From JAJDBU01 sp046756925 (GTDB lineage: Bacteria > Nitrospirota > Nitrospiria > SBBL01 > JAADHI01), in the NCBI GenBank assembly GCA_046756925.1, contig JBHHXH010000021.1, positions 1 to 34,366 on the forward strand: a DNA stretch of 34,366 nt. Direction: 5' to 3'. The stretch's first letter is position 1. Every line of letters starts with the position of its first letter. The notes beneath the pieces are model-generated. The model did not search any database. It saw only the letters and a list, made by a program, of their open reading frames with translations, and was not told the DNA's origin. The position numbers and the translations under genes are program-made. This document shows positions 14,101-22,960 of this stretch, in pieces.

Positions 14101-16791
14101 TTATCCGATTTCAAGGCCGATGCGGTTGCTGTATTGGACCTTAACCCGGTTGCCTTGGCCATTCAGAGCCTGACCCCGCCATTGACCGCCTGTTTGCCGT
14201 AAGGGAATGACGAGACAATACCTTCCCTGATCCGGCATCTTCGCTTTTGCGGCAGTGACAGCCTTCGGGAACCAGTCCGGATCTTCCTCCGCAATTACTT
14301 TTTGATAAATGGACACCTGAGACAGCTCCCAGTCATGGCCGGTGTTCCCCTGAATCCACGGCACCAGAACAGCGCCGTTTAATCGCCCAAGCCGGACGGT
14401 GACCGTCGGTTCTCCCAGGCGGGTCGGGGCATAAACATCGTCCTGCCACTGTGCCATGTCTGCAAGATACCCTTCATCAAGATTCAACTGATTAAATCTC
14501 GCCAGTCCCCGCTGTGCGCTTTCTTCCCCTTCTACCTTTTCTTCTGTCTTCTGTAAAGCCGCTGGAATCCTGCTTTGAACCGATTCAGCATAGACCGACT
14601 CGATCATGTTACGCGCATCGTCCGGCATGGAAAATCCTTTTTTCTGACAGATCCAATAGGCTGTCAACCAAAGTTGACCATGATGTTTATAAACCCCGGC
14701 TCCCTTGGGAAACATCTCCTTGAACCATTCCTTTCCGGCCTTTTCAATAGGCTGTGGGGTATAAACCCCTAAAATAGGGCCACCCCTATTTTCCCGTGCG
14801 TGCCGCTGTAATCGCCCCGCCCGTTGAATCAAAAGATCAATGGGGGCCAGGTCGCTGACCATAATATCAAAATCGAGGTCAAGTGATTGTTCAACAACCT
14901 GCGTTGCAATCAGCAGAATCCCACGTCGGTCTTCCTTTGTGCTGTCCGGTCCGAACCTACGAAGGACTTCCTTTTCAATCTTCAATCGATCCCCCAGCGT
15001 AAAACGAGCATGAAACAGCATCACCCGTTCTTTTCCCAATCGGCTGAACCACTCATAATAAGTCTCAAGGGCATCGTAAACCGTATTCCTGATCCAACAG
15101 ACGCAATCACCCCCGTCGAGCTTTCTTTGAAGCAGAGCCGTGACTTCCTCCTTAGAATGCAGGGGCTGAACGGCGACCTTCCTCGATGTGGCGCTTCGCG
15201 CTTCAAAGGGTATTTCCTTAGGGCGACCCTCTCCGAAATGAGTTAAAAGGGGGTAGGCAGCATATTTTCCTTTGGGAGGCTGCAAGGTAATTTCTTCGGA
15301 ATAAGCCTTAAGAAGTTGTTCTCGCATCTGCTGCGGCAACGTTGCAGAGAGTAAAATGGCACTCCCGCCCACGGCCGCGTGAAACTTCAATAAGGTGCAA
15401 AGCAGTTTGAAGACATATTCATCACAAGCATGAACCTCATCCACAATGAGTACCTTTCGGACAAGACCGAATAATCGAAGCGATTGATAACGATTGTGTA
15501 AAATTCCAAGCAGGGCCTGATCAATGGTTCCGACGCCGACATGGGCCAGCAATGCCTTTTTCCGGCCGTCGGACAGCCATTCGGTACAATCCTGAGATGC
15601 GCTTTGCTCACCTTGGGTATATTCCTTGTCTCTAATGTTTTTCTTTTCGATATCAAGTGCCATCCGACTGGCACTGTGGGCCAGGATTAGCGAAGGCTGT
15701 TCCCCATCTCGATAAAGCATTTGATACATTTTCCGAACGCGCCGATGCATGGCGTTCGCCGTCGCCATTGTCGGCAAGGCCATGAAGATACCGTCGGCGT
15801 GGCCGTGCGCCATCATCCGGTGGGCGAGGGTTATGGCCGCTTCAGTTTTTCCCCCACCGGTGACTTCCTCAATAATGAAAAGCTGCGGCTTTTCGGCAAG
15901 GGCGATTGTTTCCGACAAATTTTGCAGGGGGGTAACGGTCTCGATGTGGGAAAAGAGTTGAGTTGTTTTGGATGACTGCGCGCTCCTTAGAACGGTCAGA
16001 CCGGCTTCATCAACGGCATGCCTAGCCCGAGGCAGGGCAATCTCCTTCCAGTAGTGGGAAAGAGGCACGCGCTTGACACGATAGGGAAACCAGCGTTGGT
16101 TCGAGCCGATCCAGTCCGAAAGGACGGCCAGCCCGGCGACGCACCAGGAAACGCGTTTGAACTGCGTGTCGTTCTCATATTGAACCAGTTGCAGCGGGAA
16201 GCCGTTTGGAAGGAGCAATGTGGCAGTCTCCTCAATAAAACACAGGACATCGCTACCGACCTGAGCAGGGAACTGCATGCGCATCGGCGGTATGTTTATA
16301 TCAAGTTGCGGCGGCCGCCCGTGATGGCCGGTAACTGCACTGATCCAGGGATCAAGCAGATCCCATAGATCTTCTTTGCAAATTGCTTCTTTCTCAAAAA
16401 TTTCAGAGGCTTTGATGAGCAAATCCGGTAGATATGCCCGGCAGAAGCAATATCCCCAAAAATCATGACGGTGTTGGTAAGCTGCTTGTGTCTCTCGCTT
16501 TTGTAACGATGTCATCAAGTCCGGCTTCAAATTCTGAAACCCGTCAGCAAACTTTCCGATGTCGTGGATGGTAAGCAAGAAGGGAAGCCAACCCAACAGA
16601 TCAACAGGCGGAAGGCCTGACACCTGACTAAGCTGATCGAGGAGTGCAGGTTGATCTCCCAGAAGGATCTCCCCCACCGCCGCAACATCCAAGCAGTGAT
16701 ACGGGAGGAGATGGCAAGCAGCTCCGCCCTCTTCGGAAGGGCTGGCCTTGCCCCAGTAACGATAGATATTATTCCTTTCTTTGTCAGGCAT
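14101..16791 (-). CDS. cas3: Cas3 helicase-nuclease, type I-E
   Basis: Recruited by Cascade to nick, unwind and degrade target DNA. The 896-residue protein has an N-terminal HD nuclease with the I-E hallmark YRYWGKAS then HLLPYHCLDVAAVG and IHDIGKF (HD at 76-77), further histidines in YQHRHDFWGY and TGHHGRPP, then a superfamily 2 helicase with Walker A TGGGKT (311-316), DEVH box (451-454), SATLP (482-486), and a RAGRLQRH motif VI region. All catalytic motifs appear intact. First gene of the I-E operon; a candidate promoter lies about 47 bases upstream. Confidence 0.95.
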   Translation of the reverse strand: MPDKERNNIYRYWGKASPSEEGGAACHLLPYHCLDVAAVGEILLGDQPALLDQLSQVSGLPPVDLLGWLPFLLTIHDIGKFADGFQNLKPDLMTSLQKRETQAAYQHRHDFWGYCFCRAYLPDLLIKASEIFEKEAICKEDLWDLLDPWISAVTGHHGRPPQLDINIPPMRMQFPAQVGSDVLCFIEETATLLLPNGFPLQLVQYENDTQFKRVSWCVAGLAVLSDWIGSNQRWFPYRVKRVPLSHYWKEIALPRARHAVDEAGLTVLRSAQSSKTTQLFSHIETVTPLQNLSETIALAEKPQLFIIEEVTGGGKTEAAITLAHRMMAHGHADGIFMALPTMATANAMHRRVRKMYQMLYRDGEQPSLILAHSASRMALDIEKKNIRDKEYTQGEQSASQDCTEWLSDGRKKALLAHVGVGTIDQALLGILHNRYQSLRLFGLVRKVLIVDEVHACDEYVFKLLCTLLKFHAAVGGSAILLSATLPQQMREQLLKAYSEEITLQPPKGKYAAYPLLTHFGEGRPKEIPFEARSATSRKVAVQPLHSKEEVTALLQRKLDGGDCVCWIRNTVYDALETYYEWFSRLGKERVMLFHARFTLGDRLKIEKEVLRRFGPDSTKEDRRGILLIATQVVEQSLDLDFDIMVSDLAPIDLLIQRAGRLQRHARENRGGPILGVYTPQPIEKAGKEWFKEMFPKGAGVYKHHGQLWLTAYWICQKKGFSMPDDARNMIESVYAESVQSRIPAALQKTEEKVEGEESAQRGLARFNQLNLDEGYLADMAQWQDDVYAPTRLGEPTVTVRLGRLNGAVLVPWIQGNTGHDWELSQVSIYQKVIAEEDPDWFPKAVTAAKAKMPDQGRYCLVIPLRQTGGQWRGQALNGQGNRVKVQYSNRIGLEIG

Positions 16792-16837
16792 TTCTTCCCA
16801 TCCGATTTATCTGAGGGGGCCCAGTTGAAATCAATAG

Positions 16838-16864
16838 ATTATTAGAGAATGAATATTTTAACAA
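16838..16864 (-). promoter_or_regulatory. Candidate promoter of the I-E cas operon
   Basis: In an AT-rich gap upstream of cas3 the minus strand has TTGTTA (plus 16859-16864) and AATAAT (plus 16838-16843) separated by 15 bases, about 47 bases before the cas3 ATG. The spacing is shorter than the ideal 17, so this is tentative. Confidence 0.3.
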
Positions 16865-17101
16865 TTAGATGCGTGTAGATGCGTGGCTGATTCTTCGCTG
16901 AAAGGCCTGACTGTATTTTCCCAGATCGTGCCACAAGCCCGCCCGATGCGCCCAGTCGTCGCTTCCGAATTGCGCGGCGAAACCAGAGGCCAGATGTGCG
17001 ACTCCGGAAAGGTGGGCTTCCAAATCATGAACAATAAACCGCCCCTGCTCGTCCTGCCGCACATGCGCAATCGGTTTTTGGTTCTCATCTCTGCCGGTCA
17101 T
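16865..17101 (-). pseudogene. cas3: N-terminal HD-domain fragment of a second cas3 (likely type I-C)
   Basis: A 78-codon frame encodes KPIAHVRQDEQGRF, then HDLEAHLSGVAHLASGFAAQF and AGLWHDLGKYSQAFQRRI, the first HD-nuclease motifs of Cas3, and then breaks off with a few unrelated residues and a stop. It differs from the I-E Cas3 start and resembles the HD region of cas3 from I-C-like loci. Everything after the HD aspartate helix (helicase, remaining histidines) is missing. It lies 73 bases upstream of the I-E cas3 on the same strand, where the first gene of an I-C operon would lie. Confidence 0.82.
16866..16885. repeat. Tandem 10-bp repeat at the break of the cas3 fragment
   Basis: TAGATGCGTG is present twice in direct succession (16866-16875, 16876-16885), exactly where homology of the upstream cas3 fragment to Cas3 ends. 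It is a plausible scar of the rearrangement that joined the fragment to the I-E operon. Confidence 0.7.
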
Positions 17102-17591
17102 CGCCTTGATCCACCCGAAGGGTGGTTCCCATTACCCGAAAAACCAAATCAACGACTCGTATTACACTGCTCCTAGAATTGAGGACATCGTAACATAGGA
17201 TTTTGACAAATAAGGTCACGCTTTCTCACTTTTTCAAATTTTTTTCTCCTGTGTTTTATCCCTTTGGGTTCGACGATTCAAGGCTTTATTCTTTCTCACC
17301 CGCATTCCTCTGAAACCCGATCCGGCGTGCCCGCCCATCGCGCTGTCCGCTGTCAATCGATTTCCTTTCAGCCTATGGTTTCCCGGCCACAGATAAGCCA
17401 TTTTCAATAAACTTGCAAGTACAATTCGGGGAAATGTAACATCCCAGGTCAAGATCTTTCTCTTCCATAACGACCCGCTTCAGTGTATGCCTGTTGCAGC
17501 GGCAACTTGCCAAGGCGGAGGCGGGTTTTATAAAATGACTGATAGGATTTTAATAGCCGGCCGGACGGATCTTCGGCCCAGCAGAGGCAGT
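17102..17591. other. Divergent intergenic region between the cas locus and the Bat operon
   Basis: No convincing gene. It lies between the minus-strand cas3 remnant and the plus-strand moxR, so it should hold the Bat operon promoter and the dead promoter of the I-C operon. A short perfect hairpin (CCACCC-GAA-GGGTGG, 17111-17125) lies just upstream of the cas3 remnant start. A consensus TTGACA on plus (17203-17208) has no acceptable -10 at 16-18 bases. A 72-codon minus frame at 17234-17452 looks non-coding. Confidence 0.45.
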
Positions 17592-18557
<966 letters not shown>

Positions 18558-18585
18558 AAGGCCGGTCGACGATTGATATCGCACC

Positions 18586-19587
18586 ATGCATATCGCATTA
18601 CATAAAATTAAATATCCGACAAAAGCAGAACCGCCGACCGTCGAGACTCCTCGTATTCCAAAAGAGAATCCGACGCGCGCCGGAAAAACACACTTGATCG
18701 ACTTGCATCGTCAAGCGAATGCGATTTCGCTCAAGTCCGTCCATATCCATGCTCAGCAGGGGGGGCATTATTTTTCGCCATTTAAGGGGCGCGGTATGGA
18801 ATTCGACGAGGTCCGGCCCTACCAAGCCGGAGACGATGCCCGCACCCTCGATTGGCGTGTGACGGCCCGGACGGGAAAACCCCATACCAAACTCTTTCGC
18901 GAAGAGCGCGAGCGGTCGGTTTTATTTTGGGTCGATTACCGGGTGCCTATGTTTTTTGCCACACAGGGCCGCTTCAAATCGGTGGTAGCGGCCCGCGCCG
19001 CGGCCTTGCTGGCTTGGAGCGCGATGAACCACGGAAACCGGCTCGGCGGACTCGTCTTTTCGGAACAACAGCACGAAGAGATGCGGCCGCAGTGCGGCAA
19101 GAAAGGCGTCCTGCACTTAATACAAAGCCTGACGGAGCACCAAGCCTGGGAACGATCGGCTACGCCGGAACACCAGGAAGCATCGGCCCGTCAAGCGCTC
19201 TTGCGCCTGCGCCGTGTCGCGCGACCGGGCAGCCTGGTCTTTTTGATCAGCGACTTCCGATCCATCGGGACCGATAGCGAATCGCATCTCGCGCAACTCT
19301 CCCGCCATAACGATGTCGTGATGATTTTTATCTACGACCGGCTCGAAGTATCCTTGCCGCCTCCGGGGCTATACCGTATTTGCGATCGAACAAGAGAGCT
19401 GACCCTCGATACGAGCGCTCCACCCTTTCGGGAACGCCATCAAGAACGTTTTCGACAGCGAGAGGCGATACTGCGATCCCTCTGCCGCCGCTACGGGATC
19501 ACTTGCATTCCTTGCGCCACGTCGGACGATCTGCTGATAACCCTGCAACGCGGTCTCGGTCTGAATACAAGAAGGAGAGGGGCCTAA
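18586..19587 (+). CDS. DUF58 protein of the Bat operon
   Basis: DUF58 proteins accompany MoxR ATPases and have a VWA-like fold. The 333-residue product contains the family core GRGMEFDEVRPYQAGDDARTLDWRVTARTGKPHTKLFREERER, then VLFWVDYRVPMFF where a MIDAS-type D-x-S-x-S would be expected, so it probably does not bind metal in the VWA manner. Later segments (GSLVFLISDFRS, DRLEVSLPPPG) fit the family. It begins 28 bases after moxR without a clear ribosome binding site and its stop overlaps the next start by one base (TAATG). Confidence 0.9.
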   Translation: MHIALHKIKYPTKAEPPTVETPRIPKENPTRAGKTHLIDLHRQANAISLKSVHIHAQQGGHYFSPFKGRGMEFDEVRPYQAGDDARTLDWRVTARTGKPHTKLFREERERSVLFWVDYRVPMFFATQGRFKSVVAARAAALLAWSAMNHGNRLGGLVFSEQQHEEMRPQCGKKGVLHLIQSLTEHQAWERSATPEHQEASARQALLRLRRVARPGSLVFLISDFRSIGTDSESHLAQLSRHNDVVMIFIYDRLEVSLPPPGLYRICDRTRELTLDTSAPPFRERHQERFRQREAILRSLCRRYGITCIPCATSDDLLITLQRGLGLNTRRRGA

Positions 19588-20084
19588 TGGGAGACGGTTT
19601 ATCGTTGCAGCTGCGGGATATTCATCTGCCCGACCCCATCTCCTGGTGGCCTCCCGCCCCAGGGTGGTGGGCTTCGCTCGTATTGCTGACCGTCCTCACG
19701 TCGGCGGTTTACTGCTTTCTATGGAACAAACGGAGATGGCGGGTACGCATCGCCGCCATCGCCGAACTGAAAACGATTTCCAAGCGGTTTCATGAGGCGC
19801 CGGATACCGGGCGGCTGGTAAAGGACCTTTCTGTTTTATTGCGGAGAATTTGTATGACCTATGTTCCAAGGTCCGATGTCGCCGGTCTGACGGGGGATCC
19901 ATGGCTTCGTTTTCTCGACGGCCATGTGGGCGGAAGAAACAGGTCCCTTCTCTTTAGTGGAGACGTTGGAAGGGCCCTTCTGACCGCACCCTATCAATCG
20001 TCTGCAACGGTGGATGGAAAACGATTGCTGACATTGTGTGACCAATGGATCAGGGCCCTGCCGCCGCTTCGGAGGCATCGATGA
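19587..20084 (+). CDS. DUF4381 membrane protein
   Basis: A 165-residue protein with the DUF4381 layout: a short N-terminal LRDIHLPDPISWWPPAPGWW motif, one transmembrane helix (ASLVLLTVLTSAVYCFLW), then a cytoplasmic helical domain (LVKDLSVLLRRICMTYVPR, then GLTGDPWLRFLD). I set the start at ATG 19587, which has GGAGAGG upstream and overlaps the DUF58 stop. Its own stop overlaps the batA start (ATGA). In this operon type it sits at the membrane between DUF58 and the VWA proteins; its biochemical role is not established. Confidence 0.88.
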   Translation: MGDGLSLQLRDIHLPDPISWWPPAPGWWASLVLLTVLTSAVYCFLWNKRRWRVRIAAIAELKTISKRFHEAPDTGRLVKDLSVLLRRICMTYVPRSDVAGLTGDPWLRFLDGHVGGRNRSLLFSGDVGRALLTAPYQSSATVDGKRLLTLCDQWIRALPPLRRHR

Positions 20085-21112
20085 TTCATTTTGAATGGCC
20101 TTGGCTCCTGCTTTCGCTCCCGCTCCCTTGGGTCATCCGCCGTCTGCTCCCCACCGTTGCACCCGATCAAGAGGCCGCGTTGCGCGTTCCCTTTACCGAA
20201 GACTTTAGATCAGCCGAAACGGGTGTCGGACGGATACGGCCGAATCGCCTTTCGTTTTGGACGGCGGTCATCGCCTGGTGCTTGTTGGTGTTGGCCAGCG
20301 CACGGCCGCAATGGCGGGGAAACCCGATGGAACTGCCGGTTAGCGGCCGGAATCTGATGCTGGCGGTCGATCTCTCCGGCAGCATGGAAGTCAGGGACTT
20401 CGAGATTAACGGCCGGATGGTCAACCGTTTGGAGGCCACACAGTTGGTGGCAGGGAAATTCATCGAGCGACGCATCGGGGACCGGCTGGGTCTCATACTA
20501 TTTGGGCGTCAGGCGTATCTGCAAACGCCCTTGACTTTCGATCGCCAAACGGTCCAAACGCTTTTGAACGAGGCCGTCATCGGCTTGGCCGGGCAAGAAA
20601 CCGCCATTGGAGATGCCATTGGCCTCGCCGTCAAGCGCTTACAGAAACAGCGAGATGAGAGCGGTCAGCGCGTGCTCATCCTGTTGACCGACGGCGCCAA
20701 TACGGCCGGTGAGATCGATCCCTCAAAAGCCGCCGAACTCGCGGCGGCGGCGGGATTGAAGATCTACACCGTCGGAATCGGAGCCGATGAGTTGGAGGTC
20801 CGTTCCTTGTTTGGTTCACGAAGGGTAAATCCATCAACCGATCTGGACGAAAAAACGCTTACGAAAATTGCGGAGATCACGGGCGGGCGGTATTTCCGGG
20901 CGCGCAACACGCAAGGTTTGGGGAAAATATATCAGCTGCTCGATGCCTTAGAGCCGATCGAGCAAGAAACACAGTTGTTCCGCCCCACCAGCGCTCTCTA
21001 TCCCTGGCCCTTGGCCGGATCGGCTCTGCTTGCGGCGTTGTTGTTGCTGGGTCGGAGTTTACAGCGGTCGGCTTATCTGGAGGCAAGACAGGAGGCAAGG
21101 CATGTGTCTTGA
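20081..21112 (+). CDS. batA: BatA: membrane-anchored VWA-domain protein
   Basis: A 343-residue protein with two N-terminal hydrophobic segments (residues 7-25 and 58-75), a VWA domain with intact MIDAS motif DLSGS (97-101) and ILLTDGANTAGEI, and a C-terminal transmembrane helix (WPLAGSALLAALLLLG). VWA proteins of this class work with MoxR and are tied to aerotolerance in Bacteroides and to envelope integrity elsewhere. ATG 20081 overlaps the upstream stop by four bases. A 39-base gap separates it from the next gene. Confidence 0.92.
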   Translation: MIHFEWPWLLLSLPLPWVIRRLLPTVAPDQEAALRVPFTEDFRSAETGVGRIRPNRLSFWTAVIAWCLLVLASARPQWRGNPMELPVSGRNLMLAVDLSGSMEVRDFEINGRMVNRLEATQLVAGKFIERRIGDRLGLILFGRQAYLQTPLTFDRQTVQTLLNEAVIGLAGQETAIGDAIGLAVKRLQKQRDESGQRVLILLTDGANTAGEIDPSKAAELAAAAGLKIYTVGIGADELEVRSLFGSRRVNPSTDLDEKTLTKIAEITGGRYFRARNTQGLGKIYQLLDALEPIEQETQLFRPTSALYPWPLAGSALLAALLLLGRSLQRSAYLEARQEARHVS

Positions 21113-21151
21113 TCGTTGAATCATGACAAGATGCGCCTTGTTTATTAAAGG

Positions 21152-22960
21152 ATGAGTGATTTTCATTTTATACGCCCCGCTTGGTTCGCCCTTTTGCCAT
21201 TCATGGTGATGTTATTCTGGTTCCATCATCGACGCAAAACGCATAGCCGGAGCTGGAGCGCCGTGTGCGATCCGGAACTATTGCCGCACCTGCTCGTCGG
21301 CGGATCGAATGGACGGAAAGAAGGGAGAACGTTAATCGTCTTCGTCTTGGCGGGATGCCTTTCGCTCTTCGCCTTGGCGGGCCCCGTATGGAAACAACTG
21401 GAGCAACCGGTGTTTCGGGATGACTCGGCATTGGTCTTGGTGCTCGATCTTTCCAGGTCGATGGACACGGCAGATATCGCGCCCAGCCGATTGGCGCGCG
21501 CACGCCTCAAACTGATCGACATCCTCAAAAAGCGCCGGGAAGGCCTGACGGCATTGGTTGTTTTTGCCGCCGAACCTTTTGTGGTCAGCCCGCTGACCCA
21601 GGACTCCGAAACAATCGTTTCCCAGGTATCCGCCTTAAAAACCAGCTTGATGCCGCGCCAAGGCAGCCGACCGGACCTCGCGCTGAAAAAAGCGGGAGCG
21701 CTTTTGAAACAGGCCGGAGTGCCGAGAGGACGGGTGCTGGTGATGACCGACGGCCTCGAAAATGTTTCAACAAAGAAAATGGATCACGCCGTGAGGTCCT
21801 TGAACGCGCGGGGACATTCGTTATACATTCTCGGCGTCGGCACCTTGGAAGGTGCGCCGATCCAGTTGCCGGGAGGGGGATTCCTGAAGAACAAACAAGG
21901 CACGATCGTGATTCCAAGGCTGGACGAGAAAGGCTTGATGGCCTTGGCGCGGCAGGGACGGGGTCGGTATCAAGCCTTGTCCGTGGACGATCGAGACCTG
22001 GCTGTGCTTTTAGGGGAAAACCTTCCGGATCGTCTACACGAAGCATCGGAGGACAGCGGCTTCAAAACCGATCGATGGAGGGAGGAAGGCCCTTGGTTGC
22101 TGTTGCCTTTATTGCCGCTGGCAGGTTTGGCCTTTCGGCGCGGCATTCTTTTGATTGTGTTTTTATCTCTCCTTCCCATCTCCGCACAGGCATTGGATTG
22201 GGAAACCCTTTGGTCCCGACCGGACCAACGGGCGGCCAAGGCTTTCGCGGAGGGGGATGCGGATCGGGCCGCCGATTTATTCGAGCATCCCGAATGGAAG
22301 GCGGCGGCGCATTACCGTGCCGGTCTTTACGAAAAAAGCGTTGATACCCTGGAAGGAATCAATACGCCCGATGCCTTCTACAACAAAGGGAATGCTTTGG
22401 CGCGCCTCAGCCTTTTTTCCGAGGCGATACAGGCCTATGACGAGGCGCTCAAGCGGGATCCGGAACATCAAGACGCCCTTTATAATAAAAATCAACTTTT
22501 AAACCTCATGAATCAGGAAAACCAAAACCAGCAAAATCGGCAGGACGGCGATGCCTCCGAAAACGATGAGGGAGACCCTTCATCGGAACCCGACCCAAAT
22601 CAAGGCCAAGATCAAGAGGGCGACCTAGCAGGCGAAGGCGATGATTTTACCGCCGATGAGGAAGGTGAATTTCAGCGGGATCGACGGCGCCGAAGCCAAA
22701 GGGCGGAAGACCGGGACAACCGAGGAGAAAGAGACCGAGATGGACTCCGGTCCGATCTGGAGGAGCAACACGAGGGAGAAGAGAGGGGCGAAGACCGCCG
22801 TCTCGTACAGGCCGAGGCCATCGAACGAGATGAATCCCAGCAAGCCATCGAACAATGGCTTCGCCGCATTCCGGACGATCCGGGAGGCTTGCTCCGCCGA
22901 AAGTTTTTATTTCAGTCGAAGCAGCGTCGCGGCATGAAAAGCGAGGAACCAGGGTGGTGA
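21152..22960 (+). CDS. BatB-BatC fusion: VWA domain plus TPR protein
   Basis: A 602-residue fusion. Residues 1-80 hold two membrane segments, then a VWA domain with MIDAS DLSRS (99-103) and VLVMTDGLENVS; another hydrophobic stretch around 315-345 precedes a TPR region (WKAAAHYRAGLYEKSVDTLE; ALARLSLFSEAIQAYDEALKRD), and the last ~150 residues are an extreme low-complexity stretch of Gln, Asn, Asp, Glu and Arg. In Bacteroides BatB and BatC are separate genes. The start lacks a good ribosome binding site. The TPR half probably scaffolds partner proteins in the periplasm. Confidence 0.9.
   Translation: MSDFHFIRPAWFALLPFMVMLFWFHHRRKTHSRSWSAVCDPELLPHLLVGGSNGRKEGRTLIVFVLAGCLSLFALAGPVWKQLEQPVFRDDSALVLVLDLSRSMDTADIAPSRLARARLKLIDILKKRREGLTALVVFAAEPFVVSPLTQDSETIVSQVSALKTSLMPRQGSRPDLALKKAGALLKQAGVPRGRVLVMTDGLENVSTKKMDHAVRSLNARGHSLYILGVGTLEGAPIQLPGGGFLKNKQGTIVIPRLDEKGLMALARQGRGRYQALSVDDRDLAVLLGENLPDRLHEASEDSGFKTDRWREEGPWLLLPLLPLAGLAFRRGILLIVFLSLLPISAQALDWETLWSRPDQRAAKAFAEGDADRAADLFEHPEWKAAAHYRAGLYEKSVDTLEGINTPDAFYNKGNALARLSLFSEAIQAYDEALKRDPEHQDALYNKNQLLNLMNQENQNQQNRQDGDASENDEGDPSSEPDPNQGQDQEGDLAGEGDDFTADEEGEFQRDRRRRSQRAEDRDNRGERDRDGLRSDLEEQHEGEERGEDRRLVQAEAIERDESQQAIEQWLRRIPDDPGGLLRRKFLFQSKQRRGMKSEEPGW

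Noticed and set aside
17203..17231. Consensus TTGACA on plus as a -35 for the Bat operon
   Set aside because: At 17 bases spacing the -10 position reads TCACTT, which is not acceptable; kept only as a note.
17234..17452. A 72-codon minus-strand frame upstream of the cas3 remnant
   Set aside because: No family resemblance, no ribosome binding site, and a position in a divergent promoter region; treated as non-coding.
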